A stretch of DNA of 5,825 nucleotides from Betaproteobacteria bacterium (GTDB taxonomy: Bacteria > Pseudomonadota > Gammaproteobacteria > Burkholderiales > Casimicrobiaceae). Both the position numbers and the translations under genes were made by a program. Shown here in pieces: positions 5,318 through 5,825 of this stretch. The stretch is taken from positions 1 to 5,825 of the forward strand of contig PLYG01000541.1 in assembly GCA_003153335.1 (NCBI GenBank), written 5' to 3'. A model generated the notes under the pieces. It worked only from the letters and a program-made list of their open reading frames with translations, ran no database searches and was not told the origin of the DNA. Each line of letters opens with the position of its first letter. The first letter of the stretch is position 1.

Positions 5318-5825
5318 ATGGCGCTACTGGAAATCAGGGATGTTGTCCGCCGTTTTGGAGACTTCGTCGCCGTCGATCGTGTCAGCCTCGATATCAACGC
5401 CGGCGAATTCTTCACCCTGCTGGGACCATCCGGCTGCGGCAAGACCACGCTATTGCGGCTGATCGCGGGATTCGATCTGCCCGACGAGGGCCGCATACTG
5501 CTCAATGGTGAGGACCTCGCCGGAAAACCTCCGGAGCACCGGCCGGTGCGGACCGTGTTTCAGAGCTACGCGCTGTTTCCGCACATGACGGTGGAAGGCA
5601 ACGTCGCATTTCCGCTCAAGATGGCCAACGTGCCAGCCGCCGTAATTCCAGGCAAGGTGGCGGCGGCACTCGAAGATGTGCGGCTGAGCGGCTTCGGAAA
5701 GCGGCTGCCGCAGGAGTTGTCCGGAGGGCAGAAACAGCGCGTAGCGATAGCCCGGGCATTGGTGACGCATCCGCCGATGCTACTGCTCGACGAACCGCTG
5801 GCGGCGCTCGACGCCAAGCTGCGCG
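5318..5825 (+). CDS. potA: PotA-type ABC transporter ATP-binding protein (5' part only)
   Basis: This is the ATPase subunit of an ABC importer, most likely for spermidine/putrescine; it powers uptake through inner-membrane permeases fed by a periplasmic binding protein. The frame is open from ATG 5318 to the window edge, giving 169 complete codons of about 350-380 expected. Visible motifs are Walker A GPSGCGKT (residues 36-43), the Q-loop in TVFQSYALFPHMTV (Q82), the signature LSGGQKQRVAIARAL (134-148), Walker B MLLLDEP (154-160) and the D-loop LAALD (161-165). FQSYALFPHMTVEGNVAFPLKM is typical of the PotA/CysA/FbpC class and closest to PotA. The C-terminal regulatory domain and the partner permeases, which would settle the substrate, are outside the window. 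No alternative start is open upstream, and no clear Shine-Dalgarno precedes the ATG. A separate promoter is suggested by the TACAAT box upstream. Confidence 0.87.
   Translation, partial: MALLEIRDVVRRFGDFVAVDRVSLDINAGEFFTLLGPSGCGKTTLLRLIAGFDLPDEGRILLNGEDLAGKPPEHRPVRTVFQSYALFPHMTVEGNVAFPLKMANVPAAVIPGKVAAALEDVRLSGFGKRLPQELSGGQKQRVAIARALVTHPPMLLLDEPLAALDAKLR

Overview
The window looks like a chromosomal segment of a GC-rich betaproteobacterium. The evidence is the gene order (pilU, then a DUF971 gene, ubiE, a secreted Tim44-like gene, ubiJ and ubiB) and protein sequences that read like the betaproteobacterial versions of these families. I cannot name the order or genus from sequence alone. All recognised genes are on the + strand and they fill most of the window.

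Layout: (1) Bases 1-587 are the C-terminal half of PilU, a type IV pilus retraction ATPase. (2) Bases 588-832 are non-coding. Almost exactly in the space between the two genes lies an element bounded by inwardly inverted tandem heptamers: GGACAGA-type x3 on the left and TCTGTCC-type x4 on the right. The right array runs into the next start codon. (3) Bases 833-5208 carry five genes that look like one ubiquinone-biosynthesis operon: a stand-alone DUF971 protein, UbiE (C-methyltransferase), a signal-peptide-bearing Tim44-like membrane protein, UbiJ (SCP2-type lipid-binding accessory factor) and UbiB (atypical ADCK/ABC1 kinase-like ATPase). (4) Bases 5209-5317 are a promoter region with an extended -10 box. 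(5) From 5318 to the window edge is the N-terminal part of a PotA-type ABC transporter ATPase, starting a separate unit.

How the genes work together: UbiE methylates the ring of the quinone precursor. UbiJ is known in enterobacteria to be part of the Ubi complex that handles the hydrophobic intermediates. UbiB is the membrane-anchored ATPase also needed for the pathway. The DUF971 and Tim44-like genes lie inside this set but have no established role in it; their position suggests a link to quinone synthesis or to the membrane. PilU and PotA belong to unrelated processes.

The most unusual item is the heptamer-flanked intergenic element at 594-833. The rest is mostly ordinary housekeeping sequence. 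Points of note are the loss of the zinc-type cysteines in the DUF971 protein, an awkward ubiB start site, and a secreted Tim44-like protein inside the ubi cluster. I found no CRISPR array, RNA gene, transposase or defence system.
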